Shown here: piece by piece, positions 50,925 to 60,243 of the stretch
Numbering within the stretch: position 1 is the first letter of the stretch
Layout: each line of letters starts with the position of its first letter
Source of the DNA: CAYZXL01 sp964482435
GTDB taxonomy: Bacteria; Auribacterota; JABMQX01
DNA: 64,000 bases
Direction of reading: 5' to 3'
Assembly (NCBI GenBank): GCA_964482435.1
Contig: CAYZXL010000019.1
Coordinates: 1-64,000, forward strand
Program-made: the position numbers and the translations under genes
Notes under the pieces: generated by a model
Databases searched by the model: none
Told to the model about the DNA's origin: nothing
The model's input: only the letters and a program-made list of their open reading frames with translations

Positions 50925-52646
50925 TTAATCCACGTCTTTTACGGTGGTCTCCATGACCTCCGGGAAGGTGGTTGTTCCCGCGAGCACTTTCAACATTCCG
51001 TCCTCCCGGAGTGTTCTCATTCCGTACTGACGAGCCACCTTGCGAATTTCAGTCGCCGGCACGCGCTGGTAAATGAGCTTCTGGATGTCGTCGTTAACGG
51101 TCATCAGCTCAAAGATGCCGATTCTTCCCCGGAAACCTGTATTGTTGCACGCTCGACACCCGGCGCCTTTGCGGAGGTTCGCCTTCGCAACGTCCGCTCG
51201 CGTCATCCCCATCGCTTCCAGTTCGTAGTTAGGCGGATCATACGGCTGAGCGCATTCGGGACAGATTTTCCGCACCAATCTCTGCGCCATGACGGACTGA
51301 AGCGCCGACGCCACAAGGAAGGGCTTGACCCCAATATCAATAAGACGCGGTATGGCGCTGGGCGCGTCGTTGGTGTGCAGTGTGCTGAAAACCAGGTGGC
51401 CGGTGAGGGCTGCGTTCACGGCAATCTCCGCAGTCTCGAGGTCACGAATCTCACCAATCATGATTACGTTCGGCGCCTGACGCAGGATGGACCGAAGGGC
51501 TGCCGCGAATGTCAAGCCGATGTCGTCGTTGACCTGAACCTGGTTGATACCCGAAAGCATGTACTCGATGGGCTCTTCAACGGTGATGATTTTCCTGTCC
51601 GGGCGGTTGATGTAATTGAGGCATGCATAAAGCGTTGTAGTCTTGCCACTGCCGGTTGGTCCTGTGATCAGCAAAACGCCGTGGGGGAGCTGAATGAGGC
51701 GCTCGTAGCTCTTCTGGTCGTCGCTGCTGAAGCCAAGCTCCGCAAGGCCCAGGAGGAGTCCTTCCTTGTCGAGGATTCTCATCACGACACTCTCGCCGTG
51801 GCTGCCGGGAAGGGCAGAGACCCGAAGGTCAATCTCACGGCCGAGAACCTTGATCAGGATTCGCCCGTCCTGCGGAAGCCTTTTTTCGGCGATGTCCATT
51901 CCTGCCATAATCTTCACACGAGACAGGACAGAGCCCTGGAGCTTGCGCGGCGGCCCTTCCACCTCGTGGCAATAACCATCAATCCGATACCGTACGCGGA
52001 ACTTCCGCCCCAGCGGCTCAAGGTGAATGTCGCTCGCCCGGTTGCGAAATGCTTCCATGATAAGCAAGCTCACCAGCTTGATTACTGGCGCTTCTTCGGC
52101 GTCCGCTTCCTGCTCCTGCTCCTCGGCAGTCACAGTCTTCCCGTCCTCGCGGATGAACTTGATGTCCCCGGATGAAATCTCCTCAAGCATCTTGGCTACC
52201 GCCTCTTCCTCTGCCCCGTAATGCCTTTCGATGGATTTCTGGATGTCGTCTGCGTCGGCTATGACCGGCTCGATGTTCAGCTTGAGCAGAAGCCGAAGGC
52301 TGTCAATGGAGTTGAGGTTAAGGGGGTCGGCTATGGCAACGACGAGCGTCTCGTCTTTCTTCTCGAGTGGAACAACCTTGTACCTCCTCGCCACGCTGTG
52401 AGGAATTAGCGACAGAACGTCTTTCCCGATGTCCACCGTCGCAAGGTCAATCGCACGCAGCCCAAAATGATCCGCCAGGACCTCCGAAATCCGGTTCCTG
52501 TCGGCGAAGCCGAGCTCTTTGACGGCGGTGGTCACGGCGACCCTTCTCTGGGCGGCAACCTCCTGTGCGGTCCTCGCCTGGTCCTCCGTGATTAACCCGG
52601 CATTGGTCATGATTTCTGCCAGGTAGCTTCCGTCCGTGCCAACCAT
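50925..52646 (-). CDS. pilB: Type IV pilus/type II secretion assembly ATPase (PilB/GspE), copy 2
   Basis: 573 aa. The N-terminal MshEN domain contains YLAEIMTNAGLITEDQARTA, LADHFGLRAIDLATVDI and VPLEKKDETLVVAIADPLN, then an acidic linker (EEQEQEADAEEAPVIKLV). The ATPase core has ASDIHLEPLGRKFRVRYRID, Walker A GPTGSGKTTT, VEEPIEYM, Walker B APNVIMIGEIRD, and TLHTNDAPSA. Zinc Cys are in CPECAQPY and GCRACNNTG. Its likeness to copy 1 is moderate, so the duplication is old; one may serve the pilus and the other a type II secretion system. It is the first gene of the minus-strand run and has a promoter 140 bases upstream. Confidence 0.95.
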   Translation of the reverse strand: MVGTDGSYLAEIMTNAGLITEDQARTAQEVAAQRRVAVTTAVKELGFADRNRISEVLADHFGLRAIDLATVDIGKDVLSLIPHSVARRYKVVPLEKKDETLVVAIADPLNLNSIDSLRLLLKLNIEPVIADADDIQKSIERHYGAEEEAVAKMLEEISSGDIKFIREDGKTVTAEEQEQEADAEEAPVIKLVSLLIMEAFRNRASDIHLEPLGRKFRVRYRIDGYCHEVEGPPRKLQGSVLSRVKIMAGMDIAEKRLPQDGRILIKVLGREIDLRVSALPGSHGESVVMRILDKEGLLLGLAELGFSSDDQKSYERLIQLPHGVLLITGPTGSGKTTTLYACLNYINRPDRKIITVEEPIEYMLSGINQVQVNDDIGLTFAAALRSILRQAPNVIMIGEIRDLETAEIAVNAALTGHLVFSTLHTNDAPSAIPRLIDIGVKPFLVASALQSVMAQRLVRKICPECAQPYDPPNYELEAMGMTRADVAKANLRKGAGCRACNNTGFRGRIGIFELMTVNDDIQKLIYQRVPATEIRKVARQYGMRTLREDGMLKVLAGTTTFPEVMETTVKDVD

Positions 52647-52786
52647 GATTTGCCTCTCGTGAGTTCTACATCCAGTCTGTGGCTCGGCAAAGTCTGAGAA
52701 TTAACGTATTGCCCCTTCGGTTCCCTGTCAATACCTTTTTTGTTCCTTGAAAATAGACCTCGCCCCCGCTTTCCCCTACCCCCATA

Positions 52787-52815
52787 AATATATCACGCCA
52801 CCGGGAAAGCGTCAA
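52787..52815 (-). promoter_or_regulatory. Sigma70-type promoter of the pilus-ATPase operon
   Basis: On the minus strand TTGACG (52810-52815) and TATATT (52787-52792) are separated by exactly 17 bases; they match the consensus at 5 of 6 positions each. The first gene of the run begins at 52646, 140 bases further on. Confidence 0.7.
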
Positions 52816-52924
52816 GACACTTGCGCCCTTTGGCTGTGGCTTCGTTTCAGCAGCACGTCGTCTGGTGCCGTCTTCCGCCTATGGGCGCCACACAGGCACC
52901 AAATACCCGCCGTGGCCTGCGGCT

Positions 52925-53037
52925 GCCGGCTTTAGCTGGCGTCTCCCCAGACACGGGCTTTAGCCCGTGGTGACGGTCAGAACGTGAGGCTTCTCTCAGC
53001 CGGCTTTAGCCGGGCCTCACGGACAAAGGCTTCAGCC
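52925..53037. repeat. Cluster of four REP-like GGCTTTAGCC palindromes
   Basis: Four hairpin motifs occur in 113 bases: 52925-52940 (GCCGGCTTTAGCTGGC), 52952-52969 (8-bp stem, CACGGGCT/AGCCCGTG around TT), 53000-53013 (CCGGCT/AGCCGG around TT), and 53028-53037 (GGCT TC AGCC). The third is enclosed by an outer GTGAGGC/GCCTCAC stem (52984-52990 with 53014-53020). Similar GGCTTTAGCC elements occur in multiple copies in several environmental genomes and are thought to be mobile palindromic repeats. They sit in a 524-bp gap (52647-53170) with no gene, behind the pilus-ATPase operon promoter. Confidence 0.75.
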
Positions 53038-53170
53038 GAAACCCGCCACCAAGATGGAGCCGCATCCGCCACTTGGCGTTTTCAAAGCAATAACCGTGCC
53101 CGATTCACGTTTCCCCGCTCTGTTCTCCCTCCCTTTCCGAAACGCTTCCGACACGCCAGAGTGTTCCCGC

Positions 53171-54196
53171 TCAGCCGGCCTCCCCGGCGGATGCCCGTTT
53201 TTCTCCTTCCACTATGTTCCCATATGTGCTCTCCACCCCGACGAGCGCAAAGGTCAGGTAGCCGAAAGTGAGCTTTGTTTTGAGGAGGACTATGAGCTTC
53301 CGGTCGTCCGCGGTTATCCAGAGCCGCCCCTTTCCTTTGCTGAGAGTTCCGGCGTCGAAATTCACGTCCGAGACGAGGAGAAACGTGTCGTAACTCCCAC
53401 CGCGGTAAATAGTTCGGTTAACACGCTCCTCCACCTCCACCGCCACGTCCATGATTTCTTCGTCCGCCATCGCTTTCAGGCTGAATTTCTCCCCCACGCG
53501 GTAGGAAAGAAACCGGCAGAAATAGAACACCGAAAGGCTGTCCTGGCACTTCTCCGGCAGCTCGTAGTCCTTCGTGTAGCCGCTTCGTTTGGAACAATAA
53601 TGTCCGAGGTGGTTCTCCTGATCGAGAATCGTCTCTTCGTCGTGCTTGTAGTCGCCTTCCCGCAAGGACTTAGCGAATTTCCAGGGAATGAACTCCTGCA
53701 CATCTATGAACGTCTCAACCCGGTCGTCAACGGAGAAGATTTTTGAAAATGCGGGTGAGGTCTTGCCAGTGAAAACAATATGATAGGTCTGCCGCCCGCA
53801 GACTTCCTCGATGCCCTGGACCGAAAGCACCGCCGTCCCCGCATGAATTAGCCCGTAATACACATCGTACGTCAGCCTCTCCCCCACGCTAAAAGGGATG
53901 GAAGCACCGAGAGTCTCGGGTTCCGGAACCGGCGGCGGGAGCACCGGCAACCTCGCCCTCGAAACGCACCCGCCCGAGGCTAAGGCGATCACGAGGCACG
54001 TGCTTAACTGCCAGACGGTCGTCCAGTTCCAGTTGGGGATACGCTTCTTTTGAGAGCCTTCCAAGACCACGCCGTACCCCTCCTCGCCGAACCTCCGTTC
54101 CCCATTCGGCTTTCGGTCTTCTGGCTTCTCCGCGCGCGTCCTACGCGCAGAGGCCCGCCCCACTTCCCGCCGCAACCCGGTGAACGCTTCGCTCAT
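53171..54196 (-). CDS. DUF3108 domain lipoprotein
   Basis: 341 aa. A hydrophilic leader of about 60 residues precedes the signal helix LSTCLVIALASGGC (lipobox, Cys78 approximately), so the true start may be internal. The mature part has a Pro-rich linker and the DUF3108 domain (PF11306): FSVGERLTYDVYYGLIHAGT, VFTGKTSPAFSKIFSVDDRV, DYKHDEETILDQENHLGHY and GRLWITADDRKLIVLLKTKL. DUF3108 proteins are periplasmic beta-barrel-like proteins of unknown function. The first codon overlaps the stop of the DUF4145 gene by four bases (ATGA), so translation is coupled to it. Confidence 0.82.
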   Translation of the reverse strand: MSEAFTGLRREVGRASARRTRAEKPEDRKPNGERRFGEEGYGVVLEGSQKKRIPNWNWTTVWQLSTCLVIALASGGCVSRARLPVLPPPVPEPETLGASIPFSVGERLTYDVYYGLIHAGTAVLSVQGIEEVCGRQTYHIVFTGKTSPAFSKIFSVDDRVETFIDVQEFIPWKFAKSLREGDYKHDEETILDQENHLGHYCSKRSGYTKDYELPEKCQDSLSVFYFCRFLSYRVGEKFSLKAMADEEIMDVAVEVEERVNRTIYRGGSYDTFLLVSDVNFDAGTLSKGKGRLWITADDRKLIVLLKTKLTFGYLTFALVGVESTYGNIVEGEKRASAGEAG

Positions 54197-54966
54197 TGGG
54201 ATTCGGTCGGTTGCTCCGCCGCCGTCTCGCCCCGTTCGCCAAGAACCTCATCCTTCAGGCGCAGGATTTGCATTTTCCTCTCTTGCCGGACCTTCGGGAT
54301 TACGTAGATTTCATCGAGTATGTCCTTGAGCGCGGCGAGTATGACGCGCAGATGCTTCGAAGCCCAGCCGTCATAGGCGTTTTCGTGGACGTTGTCACTC
54401 GTAACCCGCTGAATCGTAGTCAAGATATCGAAGAAGGACGGATCCACGTCCGGCTTCAGCGCTTTGAGTGATTTGATCCGCTCATCATAGCTCTGCCCGC
54501 TGGCCCCCTCATGGACAGCGAGTTCGTATACGACTTTGCGAGCGCAGGCCGAGGCACCGGTAAGGAAATTGGATTTCAGGCAGCCTTCTGCTTCAGTGAA
54601 GATCTCGCGGAGCTTCCTCGGGATGCGGTCGTCGAGAGCGAAGAAGGAGGTCGGCACCGAATAGAAGAACAGCTCGTCCAGTTCCTGTCCCTGGGGGCAG
54701 AACTTCGTGATCCCGACCAAGGTGCCGGTTGGGATTTCCTGATAGGAGAGGTGCATGGACGTTTTTTCGCACGATCTGCAGGCCACCGTATAGACATAGC
54801 ACTGCTTGTCGTTGCTCCAGTCGAAGCGCCAGCGGAGCTTTAGCTGGTAGGAGACGTGCCGGCGTTTGCAAAACGGACAGTTGTACACGTGCTCATTGAT
54901 AAAGTACTTCCTGTCGAGGTGCGACTGGTCAGCTGGCGTCTTGCTCGTGTTTTTGGTGGCCGCCAT
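54193..54966 (-). CDS. DUF4145 domain protein with zinc ribbon
   Basis: 257 aa from ATG 54966, after GGAGG. A treble-clef-like zinc ribbon comes first (YNCPFCKRRH and VACRSCEK), then the DUF4145 domain (PF13643): IFTEAEGCLKSNFLTGASAC, ARKVVYELAV, DERIKSLKALKPDVDPSFF and the helix HLRVILAALKDILDEIYVIP. DUF4145 is a HEPN-like helical domain commonly found beside restriction and other defence genes. Here its stop overlaps the start of a DUF3108 lipoprotein gene by four bases, an unusual pairing. No restriction gene lies nearby. Confidence 0.8.
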   Translation of the reverse strand: MAATKNTSKTPADQSHLDRKYFINEHVYNCPFCKRRHVSYQLKLRWRFDWSNDKQCYVYTVACRSCEKTSMHLSYQEIPTGTLVGITKFCPQGQELDELFFYSVPTSFFALDDRIPRKLREIFTEAEGCLKSNFLTGASACARKVVYELAVHEGASGQSYDERIKSLKALKPDVDPSFFDILTTIQRVTSDNVHENAYDGWASKHLRVILAALKDILDEIYVIPKVRQERKMQILRLKDEVLGERGETAAEQPTESQ

Positions 54967-55526
54967 ATCCGTGTATCCTCCACAATATGCTCTTGCCGGG
55001 CAGCGCCCTGGCCTGGTTCCCTGGCTCCATAGAACACCGTCTGTTTCGGGTCGACGCTGGGGGCCACGCGCCGGCGGGCATGAGCCCAGGCCGAGAAAGT
55101 TGCCCCCCCGGCTCCGTCCGCTGCCAGCGCCCCTGCGCGCCGCCTGTTCAGACAGCAGGGCAACCTGCGCCTCCCGATAATATACCATTGGTGGGGCACC
55201 GGCTCAAGGGGCGTTCGAAGGCCGGTCTGGGTGTATTCGAGGGGTGAGCCTCGTGCGCATAACGCCGCCTCCCGGCGGCAGTCCTGAGGGCGTCCCGCCC
55301 TCACCTGTTTCACCCCCTGGGAGTCAAAGCGCGGGCAAGATGCCGGCGGTACAGGCAGTTCGGCTGCTGGCCTCGAGGCCCTCTCCCGGCAGGCCTCGCC
55401 GGGCCGACCCCTCGCAACTGAAACGCAGGCGCACGACCGCGCTTTGTTGACGCACCGTTCTTGAAAGGCTATGCTCAAGACTCGAAGACGGTCTGTGGGC
55501 TCCCTTCTGCAGCATGAGGTCACGGC
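54967..55526. other. 560-bp divergent intergenic region with two GC-rich hairpins
   Basis: Divergent promoters of the DUF4145 gene and the methyltransferase gene must lie here. Two adjacent hairpins are present at 55264-55279 (GCCGCC/GGCGGC) and 55285-55303 (8-bp stem, 3-base loop, arm TGAGGGCG). The open frames in this region are not convincing. No -35/-10 pair was found. Confidence 0.4.
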
Positions 55527-56735
55527 ATGAATTCACGTGAAAGGATAAGGGCGGCGATAAACCATGAGGAGGTGGACCGAGTCGCGATAGATTTTGGGGC
55601 GATGCGGTCAACCGGAATCATGGCGCTGGCCTATAACAGGTTGAAAAGGCATCTCGGCATGGAGTATCTGCCGAAGACGAAGGTCTATGACGTCATGCAG
55701 CAGCTCGCGGAGCCGGACCTGGAGGTGGTGGACTATCTCGGCGGGGACGTGGTGCAGGTTCACAGGCTGGCGCCGGCGTTCGGGCTGAAAATCAATCACT
55801 GGGGAGAGGGGATTCTTCCCGACGGCTCACGGTGCCTGTTCCCGGCTGGGTTTTGGCCTATCGTCCTGCCGGGCGGCGACAGGGTGATTACGGACGGCTT
55901 GCACGAAATAGCGCGGATGCCCGCGAATGGGGTCTTTTACGACCTGAGTTATCATCCCCTGAAGGACGCGCGGTTGACTTCCGATATTGACAAGATGATG
56001 TGGCCGGCGATTTCCCCGGAGGAGGACTCTTTTCTGAAGGAGCAGGCAGCGCGGCTTCGCGCGGAAACGGACAAGGCGATTTTAGGCGAGTTCGGGGGGA
56101 ATATCTTAGAGAGCGGGCAGTCGCATTTCGGCTGGGGAGAATTCATGACGAGGCTGTGCACCGACCGGAACTTGGTCGAGTATTATCTCGACGAGCTCGT
56201 CGAGGTTCACCTGGCAAATCTGGGGATTTATCTTGAAGCCATCGGCGATACTATTGACATAATTCAGATGGGAGACGACCTCGGGACGCAGCATGGCCTC
56301 CAGATAAGTCCGGAGATGTATCGGCAAATCATCAAGCCGAGGCATCGGAAGCTCTACGAGTTCGTGCACAAGTACAGCGACGCAAAGGTTTTTCTGCATT
56401 CGTGCGGGAGCATCGTCGAGATTATTCCCGACCTGATCGAGATTGGCGTGGACATCCTCAATCCGGTGCAGACTACTGCGGCGGGAATGGACCCGGTGAC
56501 GCTGAAGAAGAAGTTCGGGAAGGAGATTACTTTCTGGGGAGGCGGTTGCGATACGCAGCATGTGCTCCCCTTCGGGACAGTCGAGGATGTGAGACGCGAC
56601 GTACAGGAGCGCCTGAAGATTTTCACCGATGGTTCCGGATACGTTTTCACGCAGATTCACAACATTCTCGCGGAGGTGGAGCCGGAGAAGGTCGTGGCAA
56701 TGTACCTCACGGCGAAGGAATACGCTCTCACGTAA
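55527..56735 (+). CDS. URO-D family methyltransferase-like protein
   Basis: 402 aa. The uroporphyrinogen-decarboxylase fold is shown by NSRERIRAAINHEEVDRVAI at the start, GGDVVQVHRL, KPRHRKLYEFV, KVFLHSCGSIVEIIPDLIEI (zinc His-x-Cys) and FWGGGCDTQHVLPFGT (third zinc Cys), with a closing GYVFTQIHNILAEVEPEKV. This is the pattern of corrinoid-linked methyltransferases (MtaA/CmuA-type), not of heme-pathway HemE, which lacks the zinc Cys. The methyl donor or acceptor cannot be told from sequence. Neither a corrinoid protein nor MtaB/MtbB is encoded alongside. The ribosome site is poor. Confidence 0.85.
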   Translation: MNSRERIRAAINHEEVDRVAIDFGAMRSTGIMALAYNRLKRHLGMEYLPKTKVYDVMQQLAEPDLEVVDYLGGDVVQVHRLAPAFGLKINHWGEGILPDGSRCLFPAGFWPIVLPGGDRVITDGLHEIARMPANGVFYDLSYHPLKDARLTSDIDKMMWPAISPEEDSFLKEQAARLRAETDKAILGEFGGNILESGQSHFGWGEFMTRLCTDRNLVEYYLDELVEVHLANLGIYLEAIGDTIDIIQMGDDLGTQHGLQISPEMYRQIIKPRHRKLYEFVHKYSDAKVFLHSCGSIVEIIPDLIEIGVDILNPVQTTAAGMDPVTLKKKFGKEITFWGGGCDTQHVLPFGTVEDVRRDVQERLKIFTDGSGYVFTQIHNILAEVEPEKVVAMYLTAKEYALT

Positions 56736-56764
56736 CGGCGACTACTTCACGCTCACAGGAAATT

Positions 56765-57883
56765 ATGCCCATAGAGATTAAGCCGGTCACGACCCGGAAG
56801 GACCTGAGGCGGTTTATTTATCTCCCGGCGCAAATTCATCGGAATCACGACAAATGGCTTCCGCCGATCTACGCGGATCAGTGGCACTTCTTTGACCCGA
56901 AGAAGAGTCCGGCATTCTCGCATTGCGACACGACGCTCGTTGTGGCGTACCGCGAGGGCGCGCCCGTCGGGCGAATCATGGGAATCATTAACAGACGGTA
57001 CAACGAGCTTCAAAACGAGAACACGGCGCGCTTCGGGTACTTCGATTGCTTTGAAGACCGGGAGGTCGCGGATGCCCTGCTCGGCTATATCGAGGACTGG
57101 GCGAGAAACCATGGGATGAACAAGCTCGTCGGGCCCATGGGCTTCACCGACCAGGACCCCCTCGGTTTTCTCGTCGAGGGCTTCGAGGAAGAGCCGACGA
57201 TTGTGTCAAACTACAACTTCCCATTCATCGTGCGGTTTCTCGAAGCGAGGGGCTACGAAAAGGAGGTGGATTACGTCGTCTATAAGGTGAATGTCCCTGA
57301 AGAGACGCCGGAAATCTACGACCGAATCGCCAAGCGGCTGTCAAAGCAGAGGGGGATTCTGCTTCGTGAGTTTACCAGGAAAAAAGAGGTGAAGCCTTAC
57401 GCGCACGATGTTTTTCGCCTGGTGAACGAAACGTTTCACAATTTGTATGGTTACGTCCCCCTCGACGAGAAAGAGATGGATACGCTTGTGAAACGGTATC
57501 TGCCAATGCTTGACCCTCGATTCGCCAAGCTCATCACGAAAGACGACCAGGTGATCGCCTTTGTCGTGGGCATTCCACACATGAACGAAGGAATCCGCAA
57601 ATCGAAAGGACACCTCTTCCCGTTCGGGGTATTTCACATCATCCGCTCTGCACGAAAAGCCAAGCAGCTCGATTTGCTCCTTGGGGCAATAAAGCAGGAG
57701 TTTCGGGGGCTTGGACTGGACGTTCTGTTAGGGGCGGCGATGATGCGGTCAGCGAGGGCTGCCCGATTCGAGTGCATGGACAGCAGCCACGAGCTTGAGA
57801 CGAATACCAGGATGCGCGCAGAAATGGAGCGCGTCGGCGGACAGGTCTATAAGCGCTACCGCATTTTCCGGAAGGAGTTGTAA
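56765..57883 (+). CDS. Large GNAT-like acetyltransferase
   Basis: 372 aa from ATG 56765, 29 bases after the methyltransferase gene. EIKPVTTRKDLRRFIYLPAQ starts the domain; LPPIYADQWHFFDPKKSPAF, GRIMGIINRRYNELQNENTA, and FGYFDCFEDREVADALLGYI are characteristic of a family of roughly 370-aa GNAT-type proteins. The C-terminal GAIKQEFRGLGLDVLLGAAM carries the acetyl-CoA pyrophosphate loop (R-G-x-G-x), and MDSSHELETNTRMRAEMERV, then GGQVYKRYRIFRK closes it. Substrate unknown. It may be co-transcribed with the methyltransferase gene. Confidence 0.75.
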   Translation: MPIEIKPVTTRKDLRRFIYLPAQIHRNHDKWLPPIYADQWHFFDPKKSPAFSHCDTTLVVAYREGAPVGRIMGIINRRYNELQNENTARFGYFDCFEDREVADALLGYIEDWARNHGMNKLVGPMGFTDQDPLGFLVEGFEEEPTIVSNYNFPFIVRFLEARGYEKEVDYVVYKVNVPEETPEIYDRIAKRLSKQRGILLREFTRKKEVKPYAHDVFRLVNETFHNLYGYVPLDEKEMDTLVKRYLPMLDPRFAKLITKDDQVIAFVVGIPHMNEGIRKSKGHLFPFGVFHIIRSARKAKQLDLLLGAIKQEFRGLGLDVLLGAAMMRSARAARFECMDSSHELETNTRMRAEMERVGGQVYKRYRIFRKEL

Positions 57884-57962
57884 GGTCGCCAGAGCGCCCT
57901 TCGGCGTTCGTTTCGTACCGCTCAAAGATTATTCACCTTGACCGCAAAAGGCAAAACACCCC

Positions 57963-59843
57963 GTGGAGACGAAGCGCTTCATCTGCCCTCTCGTTGCCGT
58001 CATTTTTGTCTGGCTGCCTGCCCCCGGGTTGGCCGGGCGGCCGACCCTTTATGTATATGATGCAACTCGTTACTTGAGTGCTGACATGGGAAATCCAGAG
58101 CAGGTCAAGAGGGTGTGGGATGAGTGCCATTTCCTGTTCTCGCTTCAGGGAATTGTGAACAGGAATCGCCCACGGCTCTTTGTTCGGTATGTCAACCTTA
58201 GCGTGCGCGGGAAAACAATCAACCTCGACGATTACTGGCTCGAAAAGCTGAGGCAGCCGGGGGAGATGCTCGCGGACTATCGGCTTGAGCCTGTTGAAAC
58301 CATCGAGGGTGTTGTACGGGTCTTCCGATTGCTCTTCCGCGGGGTCGTCTGTTACGACCCGAACGTCCCTGCGACATCGAACGTCGCTTCGACCATTGCG
58401 GGCGTCGAGGATTTGCCCTGCCTGCGCTACGACCCAAGCCCTGACTCGCTGTATGACCGCCTGGTGAACCGCAGACCGAAATTGCGGGTAGTGATGTGGC
58501 TGTGCCAGCGCGATGGGGCAAGCTTATTCGCGGGCCGCGACGTTATTCCGGGGACCAACATTCCTTCGACGGGGAGCGCAAAATGCGATGCTTACATCTG
58601 GGCAAAACAGCAATACCTCGACAAGGGCAAGTGCAATCCCACGAAGCTCGGTTACTACATAGACTCGTTCTGGCTTCAGAATCCGGCTGCCGGCGGCTCC
58701 ATCACGAACAACACATTAAGCAACCACGACTACTTCATCAGCCAGCGAGCTTTTTTCTTCGACCTTTCGCCCTGGGATGACGAATCTCCGATTGATAGCC
58801 CTGAACAACCTCTCGGCGCCGACCAGAAAACCCTACAGGCCATTTTGCTCTCCGCCTGGAAAGCGACGGACGGCAAGAAGATGATTCACATCGGCGGCTT
58901 TGTCCCATGGGCGTCGAAATATACCAGGCATGCCGGGGGAAAGCACGACGACGTCGCGACGGAGTGGCGCTTCGTGCAGATTGCTTCTGCGTACAACGCC
59001 TACCTGGACGCGGACGCCCTTGACAAGAGCGCCCTTGTCAATGCCTCCGTTTACCAGCACATGAAGCTCGACGACAGGTATCCGCAGAAGAAGCCCACGC
59101 TGGACGAGCTCAGGGCAAAGGGCTTGATTAGCCAAAATGGCAGAGTCGCGGCGAAGCGGTACGTTTGCTTTTACGTTGGCGACTACGATTCTGCCGCGTG
59201 GCTTTACCAGATGGTTCCGACCGTCTGGGATGATCCTGCGCGAGGTACGATTCCCCTGGGCTGGGCGTTCAACCCGAACCTCGCCGACCGGATGCCTCCG
59301 GCGATGGTCTATACGAGAAGGACCGCAAGTCCGAATGATTTCTTCGTCGCTGGCGATTCCGGTGCCGGGTACATAAACCCGGGGATGCTTCAGTCGCCGC
59401 GCGAGTTCTCCAAGCTCCCAGACGCAATTGACATCTGGCACAAACATTGCCTCCGCCACTATCTCCAGTGGGACATTACGGTCACAGGCTTTATCATTGA
59501 CGGGTACGCGCCCGCTCTTTCCGCGGAGAGCCTCCTCGCCTACTCGAGGTTCTCGCCGGACGGCATCATCGCCCAGAAAGTCCCCGACGGTAGCATCTAT
59601 GAAAACATGCCAATCAAGCGAATGGACCTCGACGTTCTGCCAGACGACCCGAAACAAGCAGCGCAGACTATTTTGTCATTTGTCAAAGGCGAACCGCCGC
59701 AGTTCCTCTATTTCCGGTCCATCCTCCAAACACCCACCTGGCACAAAGCCGTCATTGCCGAGCTCTCATCGCTCCGCGACGACTTCTGCCTCCTCGATCC
59801 TCACTCCTTCTTCCTCCTCCTGCGCCTTCACCAGCGTCCTTGA
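57963..59843 (+). CDS. Exported GxGYxYP-family protein, putative glycan-active
   Basis: 626 aa; start is GTG at 57963, with no clear ribosome site. A signal peptide (RFICPLVAVIFVWLPAPGLA) precedes a large domain with KRVWDECHFLFSLQGIVNRN, KYVCFYVGDYDSAAWLYQMV, VPTVWDDPARGTIPLGW, and GDSGAGYINPGML, the GxGYxxP-like motif that names the family (PF14323). LRHYLQWDITVTGFIIDGY follows. Such proteins are common in polysaccharide-degrading Bacteroidetes and Planctomycetes and may be glycoside hydrolases, but no activity is proven. Expected in the periplasm or outside the cell. Confidence 0.85.
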   Translation: METKRFICPLVAVIFVWLPAPGLAGRPTLYVYDATRYLSADMGNPEQVKRVWDECHFLFSLQGIVNRNRPRLFVRYVNLSVRGKTINLDDYWLEKLRQPGEMLADYRLEPVETIEGVVRVFRLLFRGVVCYDPNVPATSNVASTIAGVEDLPCLRYDPSPDSLYDRLVNRRPKLRVVMWLCQRDGASLFAGRDVIPGTNIPSTGSAKCDAYIWAKQQYLDKGKCNPTKLGYYIDSFWLQNPAAGGSITNNTLSNHDYFISQRAFFFDLSPWDDESPIDSPEQPLGADQKTLQAILLSAWKATDGKKMIHIGGFVPWASKYTRHAGGKHDDVATEWRFVQIASAYNAYLDADALDKSALVNASVYQHMKLDDRYPQKKPTLDELRAKGLISQNGRVAAKRYVCFYVGDYDSAAWLYQMVPTVWDDPARGTIPLGWAFNPNLADRMPPAMVYTRRTASPNDFFVAGDSGAGYINPGMLQSPREFSKLPDAIDIWHKHCLRHYLQWDITVTGFIIDGYAPALSAESLLAYSRFSPDGIIAQKVPDGSIYENMPIKRMDLDVLPDDPKQAAQTILSFVKGEPPQFLYFRSILQTPTWHKAVIAELSSLRDDFCLLDPHSFFLLLRLHQRP

Positions 59844-60243
59844 ACCCACTGCCATCATGAGACCCGTGCGGGGGGGGCCGATAATTCACGAGAGATCTCA
59901 TTTCTCCAACCACCCAACCGCGGTTGCTGACCTGGGCAAACCGTCAGAGCCATTTCCCAATGAGACCCGACGACGGCTCCGAGTAAAACCCCGTCTGCGG
60001 CACGCGTGAAACCTGGTCGCGGGAACCCGGTGGAGCGGCCACGATACGACCCCCGCGCGCAGGTTCTATCTGGTCCGGACGAAGTGACAGCGCCTCCGGA
60101 CGCCGACACCTCTCACAAAAAGAGCCGCGAGAGAGACCAAACGGTAATGCTTTGGTCACTTCGCGGCCCTTGTCTCAAGGCACCTCGCCCGCGACTGTCC
60201 GTCCTCGACGCCCCCCGATGACCGACCGTTGTCGGTGGCCGGG
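59844..60243. other. 400-bp region between convergent genes
   Basis: No gene is supported. A short G-run occurs at 59868-59877. The region contains the terminator of the oxidoreductase gene, listed separately. Confidence 0.5.
60117..60167 (-). terminator. Rho-independent terminator of the Gfo/Idh oxidoreductase gene
   Basis: On the minus strand an outer stem (GCCGCGA at 60161-60167 with TCGCGGC at 60124-60130) encloses an inner 7-bp stem (60151-60157 with 60135-60141) and a 9-base loop. It is followed by a T-run (TCTTTTTG, about 60116-60123). It lies 77 bases past the oxidoreductase stop at 60244, in the right direction. On the plus strand there is no T-run after it. Confidence 0.85.

Noticed and set aside
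56402..56764. Upstream extension of the GNAT-like gene
   Set aside because: This part overlaps the methyltransferase gene in another frame and is not GNAT-like; the start at 56765 follows AGGAA.
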